Shown here piece after piece: positions 26,444 to 38,035 of a stretch of DNA of 64,000 nt. A program made the position numbers and the translations under genes. The stretch is from positions 19,028,880 to 19,092,879 of the forward strand of contig NC_037254.1 in the NCBI RefSeq assembly GCF_000002425.4, read 5' to 3'. Within the stretch, counting starts at the first letter, position 1. Each line of letters begins with the position of its first letter. The notes below the pieces were generated by a model. The model had not been told where the DNA came from, ran no database searches, and saw only the letters and a list, made by a program, of their open reading frames with translations. This DNA is from Physcomitrium patens. Taxonomy: Eukaryota; Streptophyta; Bryopsida; Funariales; Funariaceae.

Positions 26444-29171
26444 ATGGACGATGCAAGTACTATTAGCGCAGACGACGCGTCCGATTTTTCTGGAGACAGG
26501 GAGTTGAGCTTTCTTCTGTACGACGATGCACAAGTAGACAATTCGGCTAGGAGCTCCGACGGGCCTTGTTCACCGTGGTGGCCACTTCGAAGCTCCAGGG
26601 ATAGATCTAGTGACGCTCCTTCCCTTTCTTCAAAAATGGACACTGGGCGGGATACATTCATGTGGGAAGAGAAGCGAGAGAAACGGGAGACGGAACTTTC
26701 AGGTCGGAAGCTGACTTAGATTCTTATTTCCAGCTGGCTGCGCAAGCAATATGACGTTGTCGTTGAGCAAGCTTGAAATGCTGTGACACATCTGTTCGAT
26801 TAATATGGTCCTAAGAGTTTATCCTACGTTTTTGTTTTGTTTTTATTATGTTTTTTTAAGCAAATTATCAAGTCACTGATCGAATGATGGCTGCGTCTCT
26901 TTTGTACATATGGCAGAGGTGGAGATGATGAAGGAGCGGTTCGCAAAGTTGCTGCTTGGGGAGGACATGTCGGGTGGTGCTAAAGGTGTTTCTACCGCTC
27001 TTGCGATTTCGAATGCCATTACTAATCTTTCAGGTGAGAGTTGCCATGAACTTCCCCATCAATTGATTCGCCAAAGAGCCGTGTTTCTCTGGAGTGCGTA
27101 TTTAAAGACAAGCGTCGCTGACCAGTGTGTTCATGATTCAGCAGAGGTTTGGTACGCAGAATTCATAGATTTGTTTTTGATTTTGCAGCCTCGCTCTTTG
27201 GTGAGCTTTGGAGGCTGGAACCACTATCCGAAGATCGACGAACAAGATGGCGCAGAGAAATGGAGTGGCTTCTTTCTGTCAGTGACCACATTGTCGAGCT
27301 TGTGCCATCATGGCAAACTTTCCCTGACGGGAGCAGTACCGAGGTCTGAATCGTTTTTAAGAATTCCTACCCTCAGCAGTATTTTTTCGTGTAATCTACA
27401 TGATTGTGCTCCAGTCTATTCCTATGCTTACTCAATGTTTTGTCTTGAAGCAGGTCATGATCACAAGACCCCGATCAGATCTTCACCTTAATCTGCCAGC
27501 CTTACGCAAGCTTGATGCGATGCTGCTGGTAATCAATAATTCATCGATGAATCTTCCTCGTCAATGCTGGATTACATTGCTCGATTAAATGAGTGGGTTG
27601 AATCTGTAATAAAAGTTTCGTGCTTTCAATGACTACGTGCCACTCCGGATGACAGGATGAACTCTGCCTCTTTCGTTGTCTGACTTTAGTATAATTGATT
27701 ATGCTGCAGGATTCTTTGGATAGCTACACCAACACGGAATTCTGGTATGTGGATCGGGGGATTATTGCTGCAGAAAAAGACAACGTGACTGGCTCAAGGT
27801 TGTCTATGCAGAGACAAGAAGAGAAGTGGTGGCTTCCTACCCCAAAGGTACCAGTGAATGGTCTTTCTGAGGAGGGTCGGAGAAATCTTCAGCACCAACG
27901 AGAGGCTATCAACCAGATTTTGAAGGCTGCCATGGCTATCAATGGTCAAGTCTTGTCAGAGATGGAAGTTCCTGATGTGTATTGGGATTCGCTTCCGAAG
28001 GTTGTATTTTTATTCAATTTGATGACGATATACAATTTGTTATGACCTTCATTCCATTACCGAACTAATTTTTAACACGTAGAATATCAAATGTCGTCAA
28101 TTATTGCTGCTATCATTTCTAACATTGTCCCTCACTGGACCTTACTGTGCAGAATGGAAAGTCTAGTTTGGGCGATGTAATTTACAAACACCTCTCTTCA
28201 GACAATTACTCAGCAGAACAAATTTTATCTACGGTGGATCTTTCAAGTGAACACTGTCAGCTGGAAGTTGCTAATAAGCTAGAAACTGCAATACTCGTGT
28301 GGCGCCGCAAGATTCAATCGAAACATTCAAATATTGCAGCGAAATCTTCTTGGGGCATGATGAAAGACCTAGTGGCTGACGAGAATAAGAAGGAGCAGAT
28401 TGCTGATAAAGCGGAGTCTATGTTGCATAGCTTGAAGTTACGGTTCCCAGGGTTGCCACAAACCGCCCTTGATATGAACAAGATTCAGTATAACAAGGTA
28501 GTCGCATCCCCGTGTCAATTTTTTGTTTGCTTGTCATAGTTGACGTTTATTTGCATCCCAATGTTATCCTTTTGGAATCTGCCCGTGATGAACTGTAATC
28601 TACATCATGTGAGGCTGTAGTCGTCTCTGCAATTCATTTTTATGTCGTTGCTATTGGAGCTGACTGGGTTTTCGTCTTCTGCACGTAGGACGTGGGCCAG
28701 TCGATTTTGGAAAGTTACTCTAGAGTGTTGGAGAGTTTGGCCTTCAACATCATTGCACGTATTGACGACGTCGTCTATGCCGATGACATGGTGAAGAAGT
28801 CAGTCGGACTTCCACCAACTCCACCATCTTCAAATCGACCACTCAACCAAATCAAGAGACCCAATGGACATCACAACGTGCATTTAACTACCACTCCATG
28901 TTCTACCCCTTATATCTCTCCCAACACCTCTCCGGCTCTTAGTCCGCACCAGATTCTGAGTTCCTCTCGTGACCACATCGAAGGCTACGCCGTTGTACGA
29001 GGACCGAACTTGAATCAAGTACTTCCAGACTGGTCCAATGGGAAACTGGACACTACTTTCAAGAAAGATCATGAGTTGGTGAAACTGCCTTCAGAAGATG
29101 TTAAAGTTTGGAGTTACGCTGGAAACCTCGAGAGTAGTAATGCCTTGCACAGTCCTCCGGGTCGTGACTAA
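26444..29171 (+). CDS. ROPGEF: RopGEF, PRONE-domain guanine nucleotide exchange factor for ROP GTPases
   Basis: RopGEFs load GTP onto plant Rho (ROP) GTPases at the plasma membrane, downstream of receptor-like kinases, and steer polar and tip growth. Seven coding exons with GT-AG borders join in frame to 574 residues: 26444-26702, 26917-27033, 27189-27343, 27454-27528, 27710-28000, 28153-28497, 28689-29171. The PRONE domain covers about residues 84-452: it starts [21 protein letters not shown], then [70 protein letters not shown], and ends near [19 protein letters not shown]. The N-terminus (1-83) is acidic and Ser/Asp-rich; the C-terminus (453-574) is Ser/Pro/Thr-rich, with [10 protein letters not shown] near the end. 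Variable tails are usual in the family and bear on autoinhibition. The ATG at 26444 is the first Met in frame; an additional upstream exon is not excluded. The gene looks intact. Confidence 0.93.
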
Positions 29172-30114
29172 TTTTTCGGTTCACATTGAGGATTGTGACT
29201 ATCATTGCCTTCACTGGAACCGAGAGGTACGAGTTGGAATGGATGTTATTTATATTGCTCCCAGGCTCCCTCCGATAGTATTAGAACTTGTAGACTCCCG
29301 TATATTGATCGTTGTAAAGTAGATCATTTCCCTCAGGACAAGGGCAATTATCAAATCACTAATTGCTAATTCTTCTGCTGCTGGAACACTTAGTGTTTAC
29401 CGCTTGCGGACAGCGAAGAATGTATCGTTGTCTCTCTTCAGAAGGCTACGTTGAACAGTGCAGGAAAGAAGAGTTGTGGGAAAAGTTCCCACTCTTCGTA
29501 CTGTGATTATGCTTCCCTCAACATTTGGGTTGTTAGAACAATAGGTTGCAGTCAAATTTTGGTTCTTTTCTCCTCCATAGTTATCAGAACTGCAGTGTTC
29601 CATAACTGCTTAATTTTTTTGGAATATCTGCACCTCCGGGATACAACTGTAGCCCTTTATTGTGGATTTGCCTGTCAAAATAGTTTATAGGTGACTGATT
29701 TTCACACAACAGACTCTTGAAATGACTCATTTAGTTTTAACGCGAGGACGGGGTTTGTGAACTTCGGCTATTGCAGGGCACTTCTGGAGGTCTTTGATCT
29801 GTCGAGTCTTCGTCTAATTTCAAAGTAAATAATCCACCTGTCACTCGGACTCTGTTTGTCTGATTCATGAGGTGTAATTTAGCTCTTGTTCTTAACTGTG
29901 TGGGACTTCAAGCTAGGCTCAGATGTTGACGTTGTTATTATACAGACTATCTCACGGAATGTGTCTACATTACTTTCTTAAAAATATAAAAATCTGAATT
30001 ATCGTACGCATGCCTAACCTAAATTCATGCGCGGTAGCCGTGACGTATGTACATCTTCTCGTAAATTGTATGTGCTTTAGTTTAGAGTGTTCACAACTTG
30101 ACATGATTTCTTTT
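29172..30114 (+). other. 3' untranslated region and downstream flank of RopGEF
   Basis: No coding domain is visible. The first few hundred bases keep the base composition of the gene island and probably include the 3' UTR; the polyadenylation site cannot be placed with confidence. Short open stretches here match nothing known to me. Confidence 0.5.
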
Positions 30115-30909
30115 AGGAGAAACATCATATATATTCCTAGAATATGCTGAAATATCAAGCATGCTCTTGTATCCTTGATAGTAGTAGATATATCCCTTAC
30201 ATTTGTGACAATAGTAAATGTACCCTAGTTGATGATAACATATCACCAATATTCCTTATTTAGTCATCATCTATGGTCCAAACCATGAGGTGCGTAGATG
30301 TTGTTACAATATTTAGGCAAATTACTTCTTGAGCTAAGTGAATATGCATTTTGGTATATTTATGTATACTATTACCATTGGAAATGCATATAATTTATAC
30401 ATGATTGCTACACTTACATGGACATCCTTAAATTTTCTATCAAAAACTTGATTTGGGCAATTTATCATTCTTAAGTGGCATCACCTTCTCAGTTTTTTTA
30501 TTGCCCCATGGGTCATATTTGTATTTTGAGACATAGAGGGTTATGGGCAAGTAGATGGTAGTAGTAGCATGCAATTCAAAGGATGCAAGAAGTGCAAAAG
30601 AAAAATCGTCTTTATAGCCAAGTGTCATAGAGAATCTGCAATGTGAGGTATGGTCTCTAAATTGACAAAAGAAAGGATGTGAGATTTTTTCAATTCTTGA
30701 AAAGTTAAAAAGAGACATGGCAAAATCTATGCATCATGTGGTTTTGACCTCAAATAAGAATTAAATAAAGAATGTTAGTGATACTTTATCACCAATGAGG
30801 GTACATTTGTTATTATCACAAATCTAATAGACATGTTTGCAATTATTAAGAATACAAGGATATTTTTAATATTTTAGTATATTTGAGGGATATAAATGAT
30901 ATTTTTCCT
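30115..30909. mobile_element. DNA transposon with long terminal inverted repeats, copy B
   Basis: A shorter relative of 23188-24597. Its ends (30115-30300 and about 30720-30909) are inverted repeats of about 190 bases beginning AGGAGAAACATCATATATA and sharing GATAATAGYAAATGTACCC-type sequence with copy A. Its interior matches copy A from about 24005 onward but lacks about 0.6 kb that includes the 103-codon stretch, so it is an internally deleted derivative. It directly abuts a chromovirus LTR fragment on the right. Confidence 0.75.
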
Positions 30910-31331
30910 AATATCAAATTAGAATGGCTATTGCCAAGGACAAAAAAACTAGAGTCTTTTTGAAAGAAGATTGAAGAGAAAAAATAAATATATATTAAAG
31001 AGAAAAATTGACAAGAGTGAAGAAGGCTTCTCTCTTGCTTCTATATATACATTCTAACTAAGAGCTACTTGACAATATTGTATAAGACCTCCAAGACATG
31101 TCCAACTTATAAGACACATGTCTTACTTGGAAGATAAGTTTCTTATATGTGCAACATGTGTCCAACTTGTTGGCTAAATTTCTAATCTATTAATCAAATA
31201 CAAACACACCTAAAGTCCAATTTACATCTATAAAGCTTCTAAGAAGCTTTTCCACAAGATACTATTAAATCTATCCATATTTACTTTTTACCTAATACTC
31301 CTTATTTAGGTAATTAAGTATGTCAGTGACA
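30910..31331 (-). repeat. chromovirus LTR fragment
   Basis: It starts inside the LTR at the block TTAGAATGGCTATTGCC and runs to the terminal GTGACA, in minus orientation, with the GACAAGAGTGAAGAAGGCTTC block well preserved. The first 90 or so bases of the LTR are absent; the DNA transposon copy B lies where they would be. No internal element region is attached. Confidence 0.7.
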
Positions 31332-32011
31332 TCTTGTATTGTTTCTAATCTTATACCTAGTCTTATTTTTTTTAATCTACACTATTTTTTTTCTCTTGTG
31401 GTTTTAAATCTCTTGATTATTTATCTTTATTATAGTCAATTTTAGAAGATAATATTTTAACATTTAAATTAAGATTTTTTAATACTTATTAATATAAATG
31501 GATTACCTTACTTATTGAATGCTATTATCTTAAGATTTTTTATATATATATTTGAAGTAATATCATATTTTACAAAACTGATTTTCAAGATATTTTGTCT
31601 CCTTTCAAATGTAGTATTTATTTTTAAATAATGTAGATGACTATTTATTTATTTATTTATTTATTTATATAAAAATATAAAAATAGAAAATATTAATTAC
31701 CTTTTAAAAAATTAATGCTTCTAATTAAGGACTGTATTTATAAAAACTATTTTTGATTTATCATAAATAAGATATTTAAACAAATTATTTCCATCTCAAA
31801 TAACTTATAATAATAAATATATATTACTTAGATAAATAGAAGTTAAAGAGATAGAAATTGATAGAAGTATATATGCACATGTTAACCTCTTGTTTTAGCA
31901 AAATAATCACATGTTGGCTACATGTTGACTAGTTGGTTTGACATGTATAGTTATAATATTAATTAGAAATTATATAAGATAATTGTAAGATCTAATCTTG
32001 ATGTTTAAAAT
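31332..32011. other. AT-rich intergenic DNA
   Basis: No gene or recognisable element. It contains an (ATTT)n microsatellite at about 31642-31667. AAAAT at 32007-32011 is the left flank of the chromovirus that follows. Confidence 0.55.
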
Positions 32012-32563
32012 TGTCATAGCCATAATCATGTAAGCTAATAATTACATATAGAAATAGGTAGAAGTAAGTAAAAGTAGATAAAAGTAAGTTAATTCTATAA
32101 TATTTAATATAGAAGCTTCCTAAAAACTTCCTAGACGCTGCTTTGACTTCATAGGTGTCTTTAATTGACTTTTTGGATTAGAAACGTGATCAACAAGTTG
32201 GCCATGTGCCACACATGTTGTTAGCTTGAAGATCAAGCTAACTATGTGGCCCACACGTAGAAAAACTTGCCTTGTAAGTCAAGGCATGTGTCCTACAAAG
32301 TCAACACATATTAGAGGTCCTATAGAACGTCGCCACGTAGCCCCTAGTTAGATAGTATATATAGAGACAAGAGTGAAGGCTTCTTCACTCTTGTCAACTC
32401 CTTTCTTGCTTCTAGTCCAGGTTCAAGAGTCTTTAGTTTCTTGTCTTGTGGCAATAGCCATTCCAGTTTCCTTTTAATATACCTACTTGTTTATATTTTG
32501 ACTTATTATATCGAGATAGCCTTTTTGTGTATATTTTCAATCATCGAGTCTTTGTCCTTGACA
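32012..32563 (+). repeat. 5' LTR of the outer chromovirus
   Basis: 552 bases, starting TGTCATAGCC and ending CCTTGACA, pairing with 44113-44664 over the full length. It contains a TATA box, a 13-bp inverted repeat and the predicted transcription start (annotated separately). Confidence 0.92.
32356..32397 (+). promoter_or_regulatory. LTR promoter: TATA box, hairpin, predicted RNA start
   Basis: TATATATA at 32356-32363 is followed by a perfect inverted repeat, GACAAGAGTGAAG (32366-32378), loop GCTT, CTTCACTCTTGTC (32383-32395). About 31 bases after the first base of the TATA box, the usual TATA-to-start distance, the sequence reads ACTCTTGTCAA (32387-32397), which is exactly complementary to 11 bases just inside the LTR. 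The RNA start itself is an inference. Confidence 0.65.
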
Positions 32564-32565
32564 GA

Positions 32566-32576
32566 TTGACAAGAGT
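32566..32576 (+). promoter_or_regulatory. putative self-primer binding site
   Basis: TTGACAAGAGT lies two bases inside the 5' LTR, where the primer-binding site belongs. It does not match the usual tRNA 3' ends but is the perfect complement of the predicted first 11 bases of the element's own RNA (ACTCTTGTCAA, 32387-32397). Elements of the Tf1/sushi group of chromoviruses prime reverse transcription this way. A partial tRNA-Met-like TATCAGAGC (32587-32595) further in is a weaker alternative. Confidence 0.6.
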
Positions 32577-32774
32577 ACACTTACAATATCAGAGCTTTCT
32601 TTTTCTTGAGTGAGAGTCGATTACCCCTTTCTCTTGACAAGACATAAGCGTATTAGAAGTTTGCGGATTACCCACTTCTAAACTGATATTGTTCTTAGTA
32701 TCTTCTTTGTTATCAAGTCTTTCTTTTCTTTTGTCTTGAGCAGTATCAAACAAATTTTTCTTCTTAGTGTCATT

Positions 32775-33779
32775 ATGGCAGAGCTTGTTGAAATGAAGAG
32801 TGCAATGGCACAAATGCAAGAACAAATGAGAGAGTTAATGCTTGCGATGCATCAACTCAATTCACCAACACATGAAAGAACAAGAATAGCAGAAAGTGGG
32901 GATATAGAGATGATCGGAGCTGCTTCAACATCTACAACAAATCACGTTCCTTCTTCAATTGTACAACACCCTGTAAGCACTAGAGAACCAAGAATTGTCT
33001 TACCCGAGAAATTTGATGGTACGAGATCTAAGTTTCGAGGGTTCATCAATCAAGTACAATTGGCAATTGAACTTCAACCGCAAAGCTATCCAACTCCAAG
33101 ATCACAAGTCAGGTTTATTGGCACTCTACTTTCTGGTTCTGCATTATCGTGGTTTTCGTCTTTTCTTGAACAACGAAATCTAATATTGGATAATTTGGAA
33201 GCTTTTTTGGTGGAGTTTCAATCTATGTATGGTGAACACGATGCAACTCGTGTTGCAACAAATAAGATCCGAATTCTGCGACAAGAAAATCGCTTAGTAA
33301 TAGTGTATGCTTCACAATTTTGACAACTTGCAATTGACATCAAGTGGGATGATGCTGCACTCATCAGTCAATTTCTTTATGGATTGCAATACGAAGTAAA
33401 GAAATTGATGCTCAACTTACTTGATCCTCAAACTTTGAGTCAAGCAATCGATTTTGCGGTAAAATGTGATAATCGACTTTTCGAATTTCGATCTGAGAAT
33501 CATTCACGGGAACCTCAACGTTATTACTCAATGGCAACATCAACATCTTTGCCAAACGTACAGTCGAAAGTAGAAGACATGCAAATTGACGCGGTACGTT
33601 TTAAACCCCTAACTGAGCAAGAAAAGATTCGTCGTCGTCAAGAAGGATTATGTTTATATTGCAGAGAACCTAAGCACACTACTCAACATTGTCCAAAGAA
33701 GCGACGCAACTATAAAATGAGAGGTACGACGGTCAAACAAAATAACATGTCGGAAAACGGATTCGTCCAGCTACAATAG
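32775..33779 (+). pseudogene. gag of the outer chromovirus
   Basis: Structural (capsid-type) protein region. It opens MAELVEMKSAMAQMQEQ, a heptad-rich, probably coiled-coil start, continues through the gag core (KFDGTRSKFRGFINQVQLAIE, then FIGTLLSGSALSWFSSFLE), and ends with one CCHC zinc knuckle (CLYCREPKHTTQHC, near 33651-33692) followed by a basic stretch that would bind RNA. It parallels the uninterrupted 335-residue gag of the nested copy. Fossil, not fully open. Confidence 0.85.
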
Positions 33780-33784
33780 GGACC

Positions 33785-36700
33785 ATGCAGCTGGAACCTT
33801 ATACAATTCCTAATGAAGGTCCTATCCTCCCATCAGAACCCTCTCCTTGTTTTATAATAGACTTATATTTAGGACCTAAGAATTGCAAAGCCTCTGTTTT
33901 ATTAGATTCAGGAGCCTCATCATGTTTTTTAGATGAACAATTTGTTAAAAGTCGTAAAATACCTTTTGTACAGAAACCTAAATCAATACATGTAGAAGTC
34001 ATAGATGGTTGTCCCTTGTCTTCTGGAGATGTCACTCATGAAACTCATCCTATAAAAGTAACAATAGACGGTCATGATAGCTACATAGCTTTTAACATAA
34101 TTAAATCCCCGTCCAATCCAGTTATTTTAGGTTTATCCTGGCTAGAAAAATATAACCCTCGAATAGATTGGAATTCGCATAAACTTGACTTTTCCCAGAG
34201 CGTTATTAATAGTTCTACTAATCAAGTAAAAAATTATAAGTCTAGTACAGTAAAACCCGTACTGATAGGTGCAAAAGCATTTATATACGCAGCAAAAGAA
34301 GGATCAACTTTTGCTATTTATGCTGCACCTATTTCTGAAAACGTAAAGACTTCAAGTGGCATTCTAAGTCAATATCAGGAGTATCAAGACGTTTTTGAGA
34401 AAAAAAATGCAGATATTCTTCTTGAGCATCGTCCATATGATTGTTCAATCGACCTCAAGGAAGAAACTCAGCCACTATTTGGACCAATTTACAGTTTATC
34501 GCAAGATGAGATGGCTGAACTCAAGACATATATTGACGAGAATTTAGCGAAGAATTTCATACGCCATTCAAAATCTCCAGCAGGAACTCCAATTCTATTC
34601 ATAAAGAAATTGATCTTTACGAATGTGTGTTGATTATCGAGGATTCAAACAAGATCACAATCAAGAACAGGTATCCATTACCTTTGATATCAGGACTCCT
34701 TGACTAGTTGAATCAAGCTAAGATCTATACAAAAATAGATCTAAGAGGAGCATATAATCTAGTACGGATCAAAGAAGGAGATGAATGGAAGACTGCGTTT
34801 CGAACCAAGTAAGTACATTTCAAATATAATGTCATGCCCTTTGGACTCACGAATGCACTAGCTGCTTTTCAACATCTCATGAATGATGTATTTCGTGAAT
34901 TCTTAGACAATTTTGTCGTCTGCTATCTAGACGATATCCTGATCTATTCTAAGAACGTCGAAGAACATGAAATACATGTTTGTCAAGTATTACAAAAACT
35001 TAGAGATGCAGGATTGTACGCCAAGATGGAAAAGTGTGTATTTCACACTACTCAAGTTGACTTTTTAGGATACATCATTTCAAATGATGGTCTCATGATG
35101 GATTCTAAGAAAGTCCAAACAATCATGGATTGGAAGATTCCAAGGACAGTAAGAAATGTCCAATGTTTCTTGGGATTTGCCAATTACTATCAGATCTTCA
35201 TCAAAGATTTCTCACGAGTTGCAGCTCCACTTACACGCTTGACTAGTAAAGATAAATTCCAATGGAATCAAGAAGCGGAAGCAACATTTCAAGCCTTGAA
35301 GACATCGTTTGTCTCTACACCAGTCTTATATCGTATTGACTTTTCCAAGGCATTTTTTATGGAAACAGATGCATCAAATTTTGCCTTGGGTGCAGTTTTA
35401 TCACAAATGGGAATAGATGACAAACTTCATCCGATAGCTTTTCATTCAAGAAAATTCTCAGCAACCGAGATCAATTATGAGATCCACGATAAAGAACTTG
35501 TTGCGATCGTGGATTCCTTTCAAGAATGGTATCATTATCTAGAAGGTGCTTCTAGTCCAGTCATTGTGTATATAGATCACAAGAACCTCGAGTATTTCAT
35601 GTCAACACGCGTGTTGAATCGTCGTCAAGTTCGTTGGAGTATGTCTTTGTCAACATTTGAGTTCATTATCACTTATCAGCCAGGAAAACAACAAGGTTTG
35701 TCCGATGCCCTATCTAGACGTTCTTATTTTGCACCAAAAGAAGGAGATGCAGCTTTTGAGCAACAAAGAACGGTCCTCTTGAAACAGGAGGAATTTCATC
35801 TCCGAGCAATGAAATCAACATTGATTGTTGATTCAACTTTTCTCAAGCAAATCCAGTCCAGTATGTCCTCAGACCCTCTTGTTCATGATATCGAGAATAA
35901 TTCTTCTAAGTCTCATGATCCTTCTAAGTTCGAGTTCAAGAATAATCTATTATATTTTGAAGGACGCCTATATGTTCCAGAAGGAGAAGCACGTTTACGT
36001 GTTCTTGAAGCACTTCATGACTTTCCAAGAGCAGGGCACTTTGGATATAATAAGACTTTGGAACTCATATCAAGAGATTTTTGGTGGCCACAAATGTGGA
36101 AGTCAGTCAAAGACTTTTTATAATCATGTGATATTTGTTCAAGATCAAAAATTCCTCGTCATCGAACTTACGGACTTCTTCAGCCATTACCTATACCAGA
36201 ACAACCATGGTCTTCTGTTTCTATGGATTTCATCACAGATCTTCCAAGCTCAAGATCTTATGATTCTATATTTGTGATAGTAGATCGTTTCACCAAAATG
36301 CACATTTTGTGCCATGTACAAAATCTATCACAGGTGAAGAAACAACTATGTTTTTCATTGATAATATCTATCGCTATCATAGATTACCTAAAGATATCAT
36401 ATCAGATAGGGGAACTCAATTTGTGTCAAGATTTTGGAGGACCGTTTTCAAGATTTTAAAACTGGACATAAAGCTATCTTCAGCTTTCCATCCTCAAACT
36501 GATGGACAAACAGAGCGCGTAAACCAAGTCTTGGAGCAATATTTAAGGTGTACTATCAACTACCAACAAGATGATTGGACAACCCTTCTGCCATTGGCAG
36601 AGTTTGCTTATAATAATACGGTACATTCTTCCACGCAACAAACACCTTTCTTTGCCAATTATGGCTATCATCCATGACTTGATACTTTTGATTTTTCAAA

Positions 36701-36924
36701 AGTTGATAATCATGCAGCAGAAGATATGGCAAATCGGTTGTCAGAGTTACATGCAATAATGAAGACGCAATTGAAGGAAGCTCAAGAAGGACAAAAGATA
36801 AACGCAGATCTATATCGTAAGGAGCAACCACAACTCATTGTGGGTGATAAGGTATGGCTACTTCGTCACAATATCAAGACTACTCAACCTTGTGACAAGT
36901 TGGACTATCATAGGCTTGGCCCCT
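33785..36924 (+). pseudogene. pol of the outer chromovirus, up to the nested insertion
   Basis: Order of parts: aspartic protease (LLDSGASSCFLDEQF near 33898), a linker, reverse transcriptase (PIYSLSQDEMAELK near 34490, catalytic YLDDILIYS near 34925), RNase H (FFMETDASNFALGAVLSQ near 35355, YIDHKNLEYF near 35570), integrase zinc finger (GHFGYNKTLELISRDFWWP near 36040, CDICS), and integrase core ([10 protein letters not shown] near 36223, PQTDGQTERVNQ near 36495). The pol frame opens five bases after gag ends and in a different frame. A few breaks. The integrase tail is cut by the nested copy. Confidence 0.88.
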
Positions 36925-37477
36925 TGTCAAGGACAAGAACTCGATGAAAGCTAAAGAGTAAGTGAGACTTTTGTCAAAAAAGAAATAGGACAAAATAGAA
37001 ATATGTATATTAAGAAAGAAACTGGAATGGCTATTGCCAAAATACAAGAAAACTAGAGACCCTTGAAACTAGACTAGAAGCAAGAAAGGAGTTGACAAGA
37101 GTGAAGAAGCCTTCACTCTTGTCTCTATATATACTATCTAACTAGGGGCTACGTGGCGACGTTCTATAGGACCTCCAATATGTGTTGACTTTGTAGGACA
37201 CATGCCTTGACTTACAAGGCAAGTTTTCCTACGTGTGGGCCACATAGTTAGCTTGATCTTCAAGCTAACAACATGTGTGGCACATGGCCAACTTGTTGAC
37301 CACGTTTCTAATCCAAAAAGTCAATTAAAGACACCTATGAAGTCAAAGCAGCATCTAGGAAGTTTCTAGGAAGCTTCTATATTAAATATTATAGAATTAA
37401 CTTACTTTTATCTACTTTTACTTACTTCTATCTATTTCTATATGTAATTATTAGCTTATATGATTATGGCCGTGACA
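36925..37477 (-). repeat. 3' LTR of the inner chromovirus
   Basis: 553 bases, TGTCAAGG...CGTGACA on the top strand, pairing with 42653-43205 with about 7 differences. Confidence 0.93.
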
Positions 37478-37480
37478 TTA

Positions 37481-37491
37481 CCCCCCCTTCT
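37481..37491 (-). promoter_or_regulatory. polypurine tract of the inner chromovirus
   Basis: On the minus strand AGAAGGGGGGG lies three bases before the 3' LTR, the standard place and composition of the plus-strand primer. The same run is present in the outer copy at 44099-44109. Confidence 0.8.
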
Positions 37492-37518
37492 AGAGACGAG
37501 TTCTACGAGGAGCGGTCA

Positions 37519-37941
37519 TCATATGTTGAGGAAATCTATGATGCGACGAATTATATTCGCCACATACTCTGATCTCTGTTCTCTTCAAAGATGATTGATA
37601 GGGCCTCTCTACCATCGGTAGTGTCCCATACCACGGCGGGAAGACCACCCAGTTATTTGATCATTATTGAGGCCTTCATAACTTCCTTCGAATAGAATAT
37701 TCGGAACACCATCAGGAGTTGTTCCTACCTCTAGCAAAATCACCAAACATCGGGAGTCCCTTCCCAAATCGTGATACCAAACGCGTTGTATCTTACCATC
37801 TGTTCGAGGGAGAACATGTCGTTCTTGAAGATCTTCATCTCGATTGCGTCATCTTGAAGGTTGTGACAATCGTAATGTCTTGTCCGGCAGGTCAGCAAAC
37901 GAAGGTTCTTGAGTTGAATCCGCTGGTTGTTGGCTCTCCAT
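37519..37941 (-). pseudogene. extra 3' reading frame of the inner chromovirus
   Basis: Close relative of the open 140-codon frame at 43649-44071, in the same place between chromodomain and polypurine tract. It is present over its whole length but not fully open in this copy. No known domain. Confidence 0.7.
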
Positions 37942-38035
37942 CTAATTAGCGTCACAAATGTAAAGAAGTTACAAACAAGGATAGGAAATTGAATGTTATC
38001 TTGCCTCAATCTTGTCTCTTTTATAAGAGAGGTTT

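Noticed and set aside
32587-32595. TATCAGAGC as a tRNA-Met primer site of the chromovirus
   Set aside because: Only 9 bases match, it lies 23 bases from the LTR and lacks the leading TGG; the adjacent 11-base self-complement fits better.
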